64,000 nucleotides of DNA from JBBRSD01 sp038245725 (GTDB lineage Bacteria; Actinomycetota; Coriobacteriia; Anaerosomatales; JAAXUF01). The notes under the pieces were generated by a model. That model did no database searches and was not told the DNA's origin. It saw only the letters and a program-made list of their open reading frames with translations. Made by a program: the position numbers and the translations under genes. Shown here one piece after another: positions 8,601 through 16,303 of the stretch (position 1 is the first letter of the stretch; the number at the start of each line of letters is the position of its first letter). Where the stretch lies: the NCBI GenBank assembly GCA_038245725.1, contig JBBRSD010000005.1, forward strand, positions 124,001 to 188,000, written 5' to 3'.

Positions 8601-9784
8601 TTTCGTTCTGCGGTTTCTCGAACCAGCACGCTTTCGCCCGCCATCAGATTCTGCGTGCGTTGCGCGGCGAGAGAGTGCGAGGACGGTGATACCGCGCGAC
8701 ACAGGCTTTGGTACAGCCGTTCGGTCGTGTCGGTCGTGCGGTCCCAGTCGTACTCAGAAATCACCCGATGTCTGATGGCAGACGCTTTTGCCTTGAGTTC
8801 TTGCATCCGAGGTAGAAGCTCCGTCAGACGCGCCGTCAGATGGTCGACGTCGCCCGCTCGGAAGAAGTCTCCGTTTTCGCCGAGCACCTCCCGGTTCGGC
8901 GCGATGTCGCTTGCGAGCACGGGGGTTCCGAGCCCTAGAGACTCGAGGAGAACGATGGGCAGACCTTCAACATCGGAAGGCAGAACGAACAGGCCAGCGT
9001 GTCGGAAGACTGTGGCAAGCTGTGCGCCGTACAGATATCCCGTGAATACGACGTTGCCATCTCCTGCGTTGAGTGATTGCACGTAGTCGTCCGTGAAACT
9101 CGAGTCGCCGACAACGACCAGCTTGCGCGCGGTACCCAAGCGCTTCCACGCTTCGATCAGGTAGTGCGCCCCCTTCTCGGGCACGAGCCTGCCAACGTAG
9201 AGGACGTACTCATCGGCCGTGACGCCGAGACTTGCGAGGAAAGCGGGATCATCTTCCTCGGGCACGATGACCCCGTTGGGGATGTAGTGAACATTATCGG
9301 CGCCGCGCTCCGCATAGAAGTCGGCGAGGCTCTTAGACACACTGATCGTCGCGTCAGGAACGCGAAGGGCCATCTGCTCGGAAGTTCGCAGGGCGAAGGT
9401 CGCAATTGCGTTCCACTTCGCCCTGCGCCAGTCCTGACCGTGGATAGTGGCAACAATTCGCCGATTGCGCTTCAGCGCGAAGGGTGCCGTCAGACAAGGG
9501 CCGATGGCATGATAGTGCACGATGTCGAAGGGTAGCCGACGCGATTCGACCGAACACAAGAAGCTGTGAGTAATCGCGTCGAGATGCTTGGTCGCAATGG
9601 ATGGAACGCTCTTGAGATGCATTCCCAGATGCTCAGTCATGGACGGATCGGAGTAGCTCGGACGGGTGTAGACCACGACCTCGTGGCCTCGTTCGGCGAG
9701 CCGAGAACCAAGCTGCTGGACGTGGTGTTCGACGCCGCCGTGAGTAGCGGGCAAGCCCTTCTGGCCGATCATAGCGATTCTCAT
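8585..9784 (-). CDS. Glycosyltransferase family 4 (GT-B fold)
   Basis: 399 residues. The N-terminal half begins MRIAMIGQKGLPATHGGVE with the donor/acceptor loop; GT4 signatures in the C-terminal half are VLYVGRLVPEKGAHYLIEAW, FTGYL, VLPSDVEGLPIVLLESLGLGTPVLASDI. The final glutamate of the EX7E-type motif is in EGLPIVLLE. The family adds a sugar from a nucleotide-sugar donor to a lipid-linked acceptor; the sugar cannot be told from sequence. The start ATG at 9784 overlaps the stop of the radical SAM gene by 4 nt (ATGA), so translation is probably coupled. Confidence 0.92.
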   Translation of the reverse strand: MRIAMIGQKGLPATHGGVEHHVQQLGSRLAERGHEVVVYTRPSYSDPSMTEHLGMHLKSVPSIATKHLDAITHSFLCSVESRRLPFDIVHYHAIGPCLTAPFALKRNRRIVATIHGQDWRRAKWNAIATFALRTSEQMALRVPDATISVSKSLADFYAERGADNVHYIPNGVIVPEEDDPAFLASLGVTADEYVLYVGRLVPEKGAHYLIEAWKRLGTARKLVVVGDSSFTDDYVQSLNAGDGNVVFTGYLYGAQLATVFRHAGLFVLPSDVEGLPIVLLESLGLGTPVLASDIAPNREVLGENGDFFRAGDVDHLTARLTELLPRMQELKAKASAIRHRVISEYDWDRTTDTTERLYQSLCRAVSPSSHSLAAQRTQNLMAGESVLVRETAERKWGSP

Positions 9785-10794
9785 GACTTGCTCGCTTCAA
9801 GGTCTCTCGTGACGCCACGCACCGGGCTGAGAACGCCCGTAAACTTCGCCTTTGCAACCCAAATTGCTGGCACCTTCAGGTCCCGCTTCATCGCTGGAGC
9901 CACCGAGCCGATCATCCAGCACTCCTGCGTGCAGATGCTAACGCGTTCGCGGACGCGGACAGACTGCTCGCTGTTCCAGATCTGATCGAACATCGCCTCC
10001 TTGAGGGAGCCCATTGCAGAGCCATCTTCGTCGGGCATTCCGTTACAAGGGCGGATGACACCGAACGGGTCGATGAAGAACATGTCACTCCCCATGGCGC
10101 ATGGAAGGGCGCGCGAGCCTGCTAACGCTTTGTTGGCGAGGCCCATGTTGAACCAGGCGCGGAACCACTTCTTCGGCGAGGACGTGGCGATCTGCCTTCT
10201 CGCGAGTTCAACAAAACGGGACGCCACGCGATCAGGGTCTCCGATTCGGTTGTCGTTCTTGTGGAAGTAGTAGCTGTTGTGCACGACAGCGGTGGCCAGT
10301 TCGAATCCCATTGCATCTGCCAGCCCGGCGAGTTCGAGGAGGTCGTCGGCGTTGCGGTCGGAGACTGTGATCCCGAAGCCAATGTCTTTGCAGCCAAGCT
10401 CCCGAAGTTGGAGCAAGGTTCGCATTCCGTGGTCGAAACCATCTTCCAGACCTCGAAGCTCATCATTAGCTGACGGCAATCCTTCGATGCTGACTCGGAC
10501 GCCAATGTCTGGGAAGCGTTTGGCCAGCGCGACCACTCGGTCGGTGAAATACCCATTAGTGGACACCACGATGCGCTCGGCCTTACCCCGCATCACTTCG
10601 ACGATGTCGGCGAGGTCCTCGCGCATGAACGGTTCACCACCGGTGATGTTCACGAAGTTCAGTGGGGGAAGGCTGCTCAAGTCGCCCGGAGTGATCTCTT
10701 CTGTCGCCGGTGAGGGGAACTGCCATGTGTTGCACATGTAGCATTTGGCATTGCAACGATACGTAACGACCAGTGCAGCTTCCAAGACTTCCAC
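9781..10794 (-). CDS. Radical SAM/SPASM protein within the exopolysaccharide operon
   Basis: 337 residues. The CNAKCYMC motif (residues 14-21) is the CX3CX2C site for the radical-SAM iron-sulfur cluster, and NITGGEPFMRED is the SAM-binding GGE loop. Downstream cysteines at CAMGSDMFFID, RPCNGMPDEDG and CTQECWMIGS fit a SPASM-type auxiliary cluster domain. Family members modify peptides, sugars or other small substrates. Here it sits between two glycosyltransferases and overlaps the next gene by 4 nt. A role in modifying a sugar or lipid intermediate is inference; no peptide substrate gene is visible nearby. Confidence 0.85.
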   Translation of the reverse strand: MEVLEAALVVTYRCNAKCYMCNTWQFPSPATEEITPGDLSSLPPLNFVNITGGEPFMREDLADIVEVMRGKAERIVVSTNGYFTDRVVALAKRFPDIGVRVSIEGLPSANDELRGLEDGFDHGMRTLLQLRELGCKDIGFGITVSDRNADDLLELAGLADAMGFELATAVVHNSYYFHKNDNRIGDPDRVASRFVELARRQIATSSPKKWFRAWFNMGLANKALAGSRALPCAMGSDMFFIDPFGVIRPCNGMPDEDGSAMGSLKEAMFDQIWNSEQSVRVRERVSICTQECWMIGSVAPAMKRDLKVPAIWVAKAKFTGVLSPVRGVTRDLEASKS

Positions 10795-10837
10795 CTCCGG
10801 ACTTTCCCTGCGATTCTACCAGATGCGAGCAACTCCC

Positions 10838-12052
10838 TCAGGAATCTCGGCGGTCGGCCGGTCTGTTCTGATAGACCGCAAGAAGGTCCTGGCAGTGTCG
10901 TTCGGGAGAGAAGCGCTCGCTGGCACGCTGGCGAGCGCTTACGCCCATCGAGATGGCCAGTTTCGGTGCGTCAGACAGGCGTCGTAGAGCAGCGGCCAGT
11001 GCTGGGACGTCAGAGGGCGGCACGAGCAGGCCGTCTGCTCCGTGGCGCAAGATCTCGGGGGTCCCCCCGATGGACGTGGCGACGACTGCGCGTCCGCAGG
11101 CCATGGACTCCAAGATCGCCATCGATGCATTCTCGTACCAGATCGATGGGGCGACAGCTGCGATGGTTGCCGCACGGGCAGCGAGAAGGTGTTCGGAGTC
11201 AAGAACGCCCACGTAGTCGACGAATGGGAGGCCGGAAACGGCATGCCGAAGCGGCCCATCGCCAGCAACCACGAGACGAACGTCGGCCTTTTCTGCTGCG
11301 AGCAGGAGATCCGACAGTCCCTTCTCGTTCGAAAGCCGGCCCGCGTACAGGAAGGCCCTCGATTCGGTCGCGCTCAGCGGTTCGCTGGGCACTGTAACAG
11401 CGTTGGGCACGACGTCGAAACGCGGTGCTGAAAACCCTTGCGAGACGACCGTGTCCTTGAGGAACTGGCTTGGACTGACCAGCGCGTCGAGCGAGCTCTC
11501 GTAGGCTCGTCTGTTGCGCTGCCAAGCCAGCTCGGCAGCCGCCAAAGCGCTCCGTAGAAACGATCCCTGGACGCAGCGGTGCATTGCGGCGTGCGTGTAG
11601 AGCGGGCCGCACGAAAGCGAGTCGCACACCTCGGAACCACTTCGGAGCAGGACGTTGGCGGGACAGATGGGCCAATAATCATGCAGCGTCATGACCGTGC
11701 GCACGCCGGCTTTGTGTGCTGCATGGAGAACGCTGGGCGACAAGTGGCGATGAATTCCATGAAAATGCACCACGTCGGGCTTGAAGTCCTCGATCACGGA
11801 CCCGAGCGCGCGCTCGGCTTGCCTGTCCCAAAACATCGCAAGGACGGCGTCAAGTCTCGGTGCGCCGCTTGCGCCGATTTCGCGGTATTTGGAGAACGAC
11901 GCCGAATATCGCCACTCTGCGTTCTCGGCGTGGGCAGTCGAGAACAATTCGGTCTCGTGCCCCAGCCCCCGCAGCCAAGAGATCTCGTCAAAGACGACCC
12001 GTTCCTGTCCGCCGCGTGCGAAGGCGAACTTGTTGGCGAAGAGGATTCTCAA
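10838..12052 (-). CDS. Glycosyltransferase family 4
   Basis: 404 residues, GT-B fold. MRILFANKFAFARGGQERVV opens the N-terminal domain; HFHGIHRHLSPSVL and LHDYWPICP are typical of GT4 proteins of capsule loci. The C-terminal domain has AFLYAGRLSNEKGLSDLL, VAGDGPLR, VAPSIWYENASMAILESMACGRAVVATSIGG. The nucleotide-sugar donor cannot be assigned. There is a 43-bp gap to the radical SAM gene downstream and 7 bp to the acyltransferase upstream, consistent with one operon. Confidence 0.92.
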   Translation of the reverse strand: MRILFANKFAFARGGQERVVFDEISWLRGLGHETELFSTAHAENAEWRYSASFSKYREIGASGAPRLDAVLAMFWDRQAERALGSVIEDFKPDVVHFHGIHRHLSPSVLHAAHKAGVRTVMTLHDYWPICPANVLLRSGSEVCDSLSCGPLYTHAAMHRCVQGSFLRSALAAAELAWQRNRRAYESSLDALVSPSQFLKDTVVSQGFSAPRFDVVPNAVTVPSEPLSATESRAFLYAGRLSNEKGLSDLLLAAEKADVRLVVAGDGPLRHAVSGLPFVDYVGVLDSEHLLAARAATIAAVAPSIWYENASMAILESMACGRAVVATSIGGTPEILRHGADGLLVPPSDVPALAAALRRLSDAPKLAISMGVSARQRASERFSPERHCQDLLAVYQNRPADRRDS

Positions 12053-12059
12053 AATCGGA

Positions 12060-12821
12060 TCATCGTCCCCTCAAAGCTCGTGCCGGGACTCCGACGGCCA
12101 CCGTGAAAGAGCCGAGGTTTCTGTTGACCACCGAGCCGGCTCCAACAACCGCCCCCTCGCCTATGCTCACCCCGTCAAGAACGATGGCACCCGCCCCCAG
12201 CCAGCAATCCGGTCCAATCTCGATGCCAGAGCGGGTGACGCCTTGGGATTGGATGGTCGTCTCTTGTGATGTGAACACGTGGTTCTCGGCAACTATGTAC
12301 GACCCCGGCCCGATGACCGTGTCGTCGCCGATGCGAACCAATCCCTTCGCGCCGATGAAGCAGCCTTCGCTGATACCGACGCGATCTCCAATCACCGCAC
12401 CCTCGCCGATCTGCCGCATCACGCTCGTCACTTCGATGTGCGCGCCGCGTCTGAGTGTTGCGCCACGGCCCAGCGTGATGCCGTGTTTGCCGACACAGTC
12501 GAGTCGGCAGTAGTCATCAATAGTGACGCCTGCCGAGAGATGCAGGTGCCGTTTTCCGGTGACTCGCACGCCGCGCCCAACAAAGACCGGAAAGACCCAG
12601 GATCGGGCTTGTAGCGCCAACTGGACGCCACGAACAGCCATAACCCCTCGCCGGAGAGCAAAGCCCATGATGTCGGTGACGGTGAGCGATGGGTCGAAAC
12701 TGAAGGTGCTGTCGCCCTTGAGCTTGCGTGCGAGCGAAACCAAGGTTCGCTCCGCGAGTCGCCGAGGCGGTTTCGCAATCCGGGCCTCTTCTTCTGCGTC
12801 GTGCATCACTGGCGGTCTCAC
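12060..12821 (-). CDS. Left-handed beta-helix (hexapeptide repeat) acyltransferase
   Basis: 253 residues. From about residue 90 to the end there are imperfect hexapeptide repeats of the [LIV]GxxxV type (ITLGRGATLRRGAHIEV, IGEGAVIGDRVGISEG, GIEIGPDCWLGAGAIVLDGVSIGEGAVVGAGSVV) ending in VAVGVPARALRGR, the usual finish of WbbJ/CysE-like O-acetyltransferases. It probably acetylates a sugar hydroxyl or amine of the polysaccharide using acetyl-CoA. Its start overlaps the end of the flippase gene by 4 nt. Confidence 0.87.
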   Translation of the reverse strand: MRPPVMHDAEEEARIAKPPRRLAERTLVSLARKLKGDSTFSFDPSLTVTDIMGFALRRGVMAVRGVQLALQARSWVFPVFVGRGVRVTGKRHLHLSAGVTIDDYCRLDCVGKHGITLGRGATLRRGAHIEVTSVMRQIGEGAVIGDRVGISEGCFIGAKGLVRIGDDTVIGPGSYIVAENHVFTSQETTIQSQGVTRSGIEIGPDCWLGAGAIVLDGVSIGEGAVVGAGSVVNRNLGSFTVAVGVPARALRGR

Positions 12822-14101
12822 TCTTCTCGTTTGGCTTTGCTGGACATGGTGCGCATGATCCTGACGTCTCGATCATCTGCAACCCTGAAGAACACCCTAT
12901 CGCGAGAGGCGAACAAGAGGCTGGAGGCCATGACCGCCTCTGCTACGACGCTGATCCACGCCGCCGCCCACGCACCGTAGATCGGGATGAGAATGATGTT
13001 GGCTATTACGACGATAGTCGCCAATATGAGTACCGTCGAGGCGACGCGCGACTCTCGGCCGAGTGCGTTGGCCGTCTGTTGGGCGACGACCGTGACCGAA
13101 TTGAGAACGACCACCCATGACAGTATCTGCAGCAGACCGATCGAACCGGCGTATTGCTGCCCATACAAGGCGAGCACAAGCGGTCGCGAAAAGAAGAAGA
13201 GCGCCGTAGAAACGCTTAATCCAAGGGTGAGCGACGTTCGCAACGCGTGCCTCACCTGGATCCGGAGCGCATCGGGATGATCCTTGGCACGAACAAGGTC
13301 CGGGAAGGCTGCCATCATCACGAGCATGCCGACCACATTCGCCGATAGCGCTAGGCGGGCGGCGGCTCCGTAGAGCCCGGCAGCGGTCGGGCCAGCCAGC
13401 CCACGTACGAGCACTTGATCCAACCGATAGAAGCCCGCCAACCCGAGCGAGGCAAGTCCGATTGGAACCGCCTCTCTGAGGAGCCTCAACGACAAACCGG
13501 CATTCGGACGGGATGCCGGAATGTCAACTCGGTGGTCAACTGTCCACCAGAGCATCGCTGCGGCGATCGCTGCTTCAATTGCGAACCAGAGCGCGAATGC
13601 GACGAGTCCACCGTGGGAAAACCATATGGCGAGGATGCCCGCGATTCGAAGGCATGATTCGAGCCCGTTGGCAGCGCTGTCTAAAGGGAACATACCCACG
13701 GATCGCGCCACGGCTCGGAGGCTGTCGAACACGCTGAGGCTGCCGCCCCACACGACGAGCAGCAAGACCACAAGCCCCTCACTCTTGCTCGCGCCCAGAG
13801 CGATGGCGGCTAAGGGCGTGGTCACGCACGCTACCGCCGAGAAGAGCAGCTTGTTCATCACGATGTGAGGAACCGATGCATACCCCTCATCATGATTCCG
13901 CGCGACGATGCGTCCGACCAGGATGTTCTGGCCGAAGTCGATAGCCACCGAGATCACAAGCGCGAGGCTCATTGCTGAGGAGAAGACTCCGAACGAGGCC
14001 ACACCCAAGATCCGGGCCATGATCGCCGCGGCAGCGAGTCCCATGATCCGAGACGCGCCGTCTCCTGCAGCAAGCGTCGCGATTCGCCGAAGGAGGATCA
14101 C
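12818..14101 (-). CDS. Polysaccharide flippase (Wzx/MATE-like)
   Basis: 427 residues with about 12 hydrophobic segments and no soluble domain. The opening RIATLAAGDGASRIMGLAAAAIMARILGVASFG is the usual N-terminus of polysaccharide biosynthesis proteins of the MVF/MOP superfamily, and VPIGLASLGLAGFYRLDQVLVRGLAGPTAAGLYGAAARLA is the mid-protein repeat. Such proteins turn undecaprenyl-linked repeat units to the outer face. It is flanked by 4-nt overlaps on both sides, so it is embedded in the operon. Confidence 0.88.
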   Translation of the reverse strand: MILLRRIATLAAGDGASRIMGLAAAAIMARILGVASFGVFSSAMSLALVISVAIDFGQNILVGRIVARNHDEGYASVPHIVMNKLLFSAVACVTTPLAAIALGASKSEGLVVLLLVVWGGSLSVFDSLRAVARSVGMFPLDSAANGLESCLRIAGILAIWFSHGGLVAFALWFAIEAAIAAAMLWWTVDHRVDIPASRPNAGLSLRLLREAVPIGLASLGLAGFYRLDQVLVRGLAGPTAAGLYGAAARLALSANVVGMLVMMAAFPDLVRAKDHPDALRIQVRHALRTSLTLGLSVSTALFFFSRPLVLALYGQQYAGSIGLLQILSWVVVLNSVTVVAQQTANALGRESRVASTVLILATIVVIANIILIPIYGAWAAAWISVVAEAVMASSLLFASRDRVFFRVADDRDVRIMRTMSSKAKREE

Positions 14102-15375
14102 AACGCCTCTTCCCGCAACGTGGAGTCAACTACGTCCTTGCACGCGGTCATAGCGCTCCTGGCGTCAGCTTGTATGGTAGGGAGACGCATCGACACGGTG
14201 TCGCGAATCGAACTCCTCGCGTCCCATGCGCAGCGAACGAGAGCTTCTATCCCGACAGGATCCTCTATCGAGCTTGAGTACTTCTCAAGCCCGAAAAGGC
14301 CGAGCATTCCGGTCATCTTCTCTTCGTAGGCGATGCCGGCCACAGGGACGTTTTGTGTGAGGGCGAGCACTGCGGCGTGCATGCGGCTCGCGACCAGCAA
14401 CTCGCACCCAGCCACGTCAGCCGCAAATTCCTCGGGGTGCGGGGTCCATTGGGCGATGCTGCAGCGCTCGGCCCATCCGGCTGCCGCCAGTCGCGCGCGC
14501 ATGCCTTCGCACACGGCGACATCGTCCATTACGTTCCGTCCGACAGCATGGTTGGTGGCATACAGTCGCACGTGCAGATCCGGTTCTTGGCGGAGCAGAG
14601 AATCGATCGCGGTGAGCAGCGCCTCTAGGTATGCGAGGTGCGATGCCTCGTGGTCGCCTTCATAGTTGGCCCACCGAAGAAGCGAGACTCCCAAGGTCGG
14701 TGAGGTGTGGCTCATTCGCGCTGCCCGGGGCGTCGTGAATGCGACGTCGGGGCAAACGATCACGGATCGTACTTTCGGAACCAGTTTCCGCACCCTTGCC
14801 GCAGAGAGATTGTCACGCGCGATGAACGCCGAACAAAGGCCCAAGGATCGGGTCAAGAAGAAGCGAGAGGTGAGCTTCTCGGCCGGGCCGAAACTTTGAC
14901 TGAAGAAGATGAGCGGCGTACCTGAGGCCCGCGTGCAGACGTATTCCAGATACCAGAACGGGAACTGCTTTCGGTAGAGATCGGCGAGATAGCCGCCGCC
15001 TGCTGCCAGCACCACATCCGCTCTCAGAATGTCGCAAAGGGCCGCTCTGGTTTCCGAGGGCAAAGAATCCGATTCCGATGCGCGAACCAGGGCGTCGCGC
15101 CCGGAGCGCGCCGCAAGCCACAGACGGATCATTGTTGGTGTGCGCGAAGCGAGCCATTTGAGCCTGGCTCGCCATGAGCCAAGTGGCGACCACACGAGCA
15201 ACCGATCCCCCGCAGGCACGCCGATAAGGTCTTCGAAAGCGCGTGGATCGGTTGCGCTGATGGTGACTTCTGTCCCAGAACCGAACACGCGCTGCGCTTC
15301 GTTGATCATGCGCGATATAATGGCGCCATCGCCGAGGTTCGCGGGAGTGAATGCGCCAATCACGTGAACACGCAC
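14098..15375 (-). CDS. Polysaccharide pyruvyl transferase family protein
   Basis: The frame is open to 15609, but the domain begins at VRVHVIGAFTPANLGDGAII. GTG at 15375, preceded on its strand by GAAGGGA, is the likely start, giving 425 residues. Signatures: NLGDGAI, ADVVLAAGGGYLADLY, FFSQSFGP, ARDNLSAARVR, CPDVAFT, ELLVASRMHAAVLALTQNVPVAGIAYEEKMTGML. This is the CsaB/WcaK-type fold that transfers pyruvate from phosphoenolpyruvate to a sugar; some members do related transfers. It is the first gene of the minus-strand operon. Confidence 0.85.
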   Translation of the reverse strand: MRVHVIGAFTPANLGDGAIISRMINEAQRVFGSGTEVTISATDPRAFEDLIGVPAGDRLLVWSPLGSWRARLKWLASRTPTMIRLWLAARSGRDALVRASESDSLPSETRAALCDILRADVVLAAGGGYLADLYRKQFPFWYLEYVCTRASGTPLIFFSQSFGPAEKLTSRFFLTRSLGLCSAFIARDNLSAARVRKLVPKVRSVIVCPDVAFTTPRAARMSHTSPTLGVSLLRWANYEGDHEASHLAYLEALLTAIDSLLRQEPDLHVRLYATNHAVGRNVMDDVAVCEGMRARLAAAGWAERCSIAQWTPHPEEFAADVAGCELLVASRMHAAVLALTQNVPVAGIAYEEKMTGMLGLFGLEKYSSSIEDPVGIEALVRCAWDARSSIRDTVSMRLPTIQADARSAMTACKDVVDSTLREEAL

Positions 15376-15643
15376 GTCGGGTGATTCCCTTCGCCAAGTG
15401 GCCGCTTGTCTGCGGGGCGCAATCGAACCGCTCCGCGAGCTGCGCGCACCTTGTTCGGATGCGAGTCGGTCGCTAGGATAGCTCAGTCCCAATGTCGGCG
15501 CGCGCGCAGTATACGAACGGTCGTGGCCCAATTCCCTGTAACGGACCACGGGCATCCGAGTTGAGACGGGGAGGGGCCTGTGCAACGACCGTTCTTCGGC
15601 CGAGAGCATAGCGCTTCACACCATTTCGGGAGAGTTGAGGCGG
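15376..15643. promoter_or_regulatory. Divergent intergenic region of the exopolysaccharide locus
   Basis: No gene is supported here. On the minus strand TATACT (AGTATA at 15508-15513 on the plus strand) is a good -10 for the operon starting at 15375, without a clear -35. A leader of about 125 nt would precede the pyruvyl transferase. The plus-strand promoter for the gene at 15644 is not evident. Confidence 0.4.
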
Positions 15644-16225
15644 ATGACAAGACAGCGCTTGATCGGGTGGACGCTGGCGGCGGCGTTCTTGGTCTTGCCG
15701 GGGGCCGTCTTCGCAACGGCGATTGCACAAGAGCGCTCGCTTCCGGTTGGGAAGGTCGTCAGCTTCAGGCAAGGTCGCGGCGCATGGGGGCAGAGGATTT
15801 CGCCCGCCCAGTCGCGGCCTGAAACCGTGCTCACAAGAAACGATGACCGCGACGACCCAGCACACGCCCCAGGCTATTGCACGCTCGGTTTAGGGGGCAC
15901 CATCACAATCGAATATCCAGAGGGTTTCGCGAACGGTGCCGGACCTGATATCGCTGTGGTGGAGAAGACGTGGGGGGTACCTGGGATTCCGGAGACGGCC
16001 CGGGTGGAAGTGAGCCAAGACGGGCGCAACTTCGTATCGGTCGGCTACGCTGACAACTCTGCCGCGACCAGTTCGACACCCAACACTGAGAGCCTCATGG
16101 ACATGTCGGGCGGACCGTCGCTGGCCCGCTTCGTCAAGGTGACTGACGTCGGAAGCCCCGCGCGGGGTGAATTCGCGAACGGGTTCGACCTCGAGTCGGT
16201 TCGCGTCCTCCATCCGGCACGCTAG
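15644..16225 (+). CDS. Secreted protein of unknown function
   Basis: 193 residues from ATG 15644; a TTG at 15635 is possible, but an ATG with GGGAG at 15628-15632 is preferred. An N-terminal signal peptide (RLIGWTLAAAFLVLPGAVFATA) is clear. The mature part has a beta-rich pattern: VVSFRQGRG, LGGTITIEYPEGFANGAGPDIAVVEKTW, ETARVEVSQDGRNFVSVG, ARFVKVTDVG, FANGFDLESVRVL. This resembles extracellular beta-sandwich domains seen in bacterial surface proteins that follow the N-G-x-G-x-D pattern. It stands at the head of the plus-strand half of the exopolysaccharide locus. Enzymatic function is not evident. Confidence 0.75.
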   Translation: MTRQRLIGWTLAAAFLVLPGAVFATAIAQERSLPVGKVVSFRQGRGAWGQRISPAQSRPETVLTRNDDRDDPAHAPGYCTLGLGGTITIEYPEGFANGAGPDIAVVEKTWGVPGIPETARVEVSQDGRNFVSVGYADNSAATSSTPNTESLMDMSGGPSLARFVKVTDVGSPARGEFANGFDLESVRVLHPAR

Positions 16226-16303
16226 TATATGCTGACTCGCGCGTTCAGTACGAAGCAGAAGCGTGTTCGACGGGACCTATGGAACGGGATGGAGTCACCA
16301 ACA

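Noticed and set aside
15376..15609. N-terminal extension of the pyruvyl transferase to 15609
   Set aside because: The extra 78 residues are arginine- and serine-rich and unlike the family, while GTG 15375 has a ribosome-binding site and starts exactly at the domain boundary.
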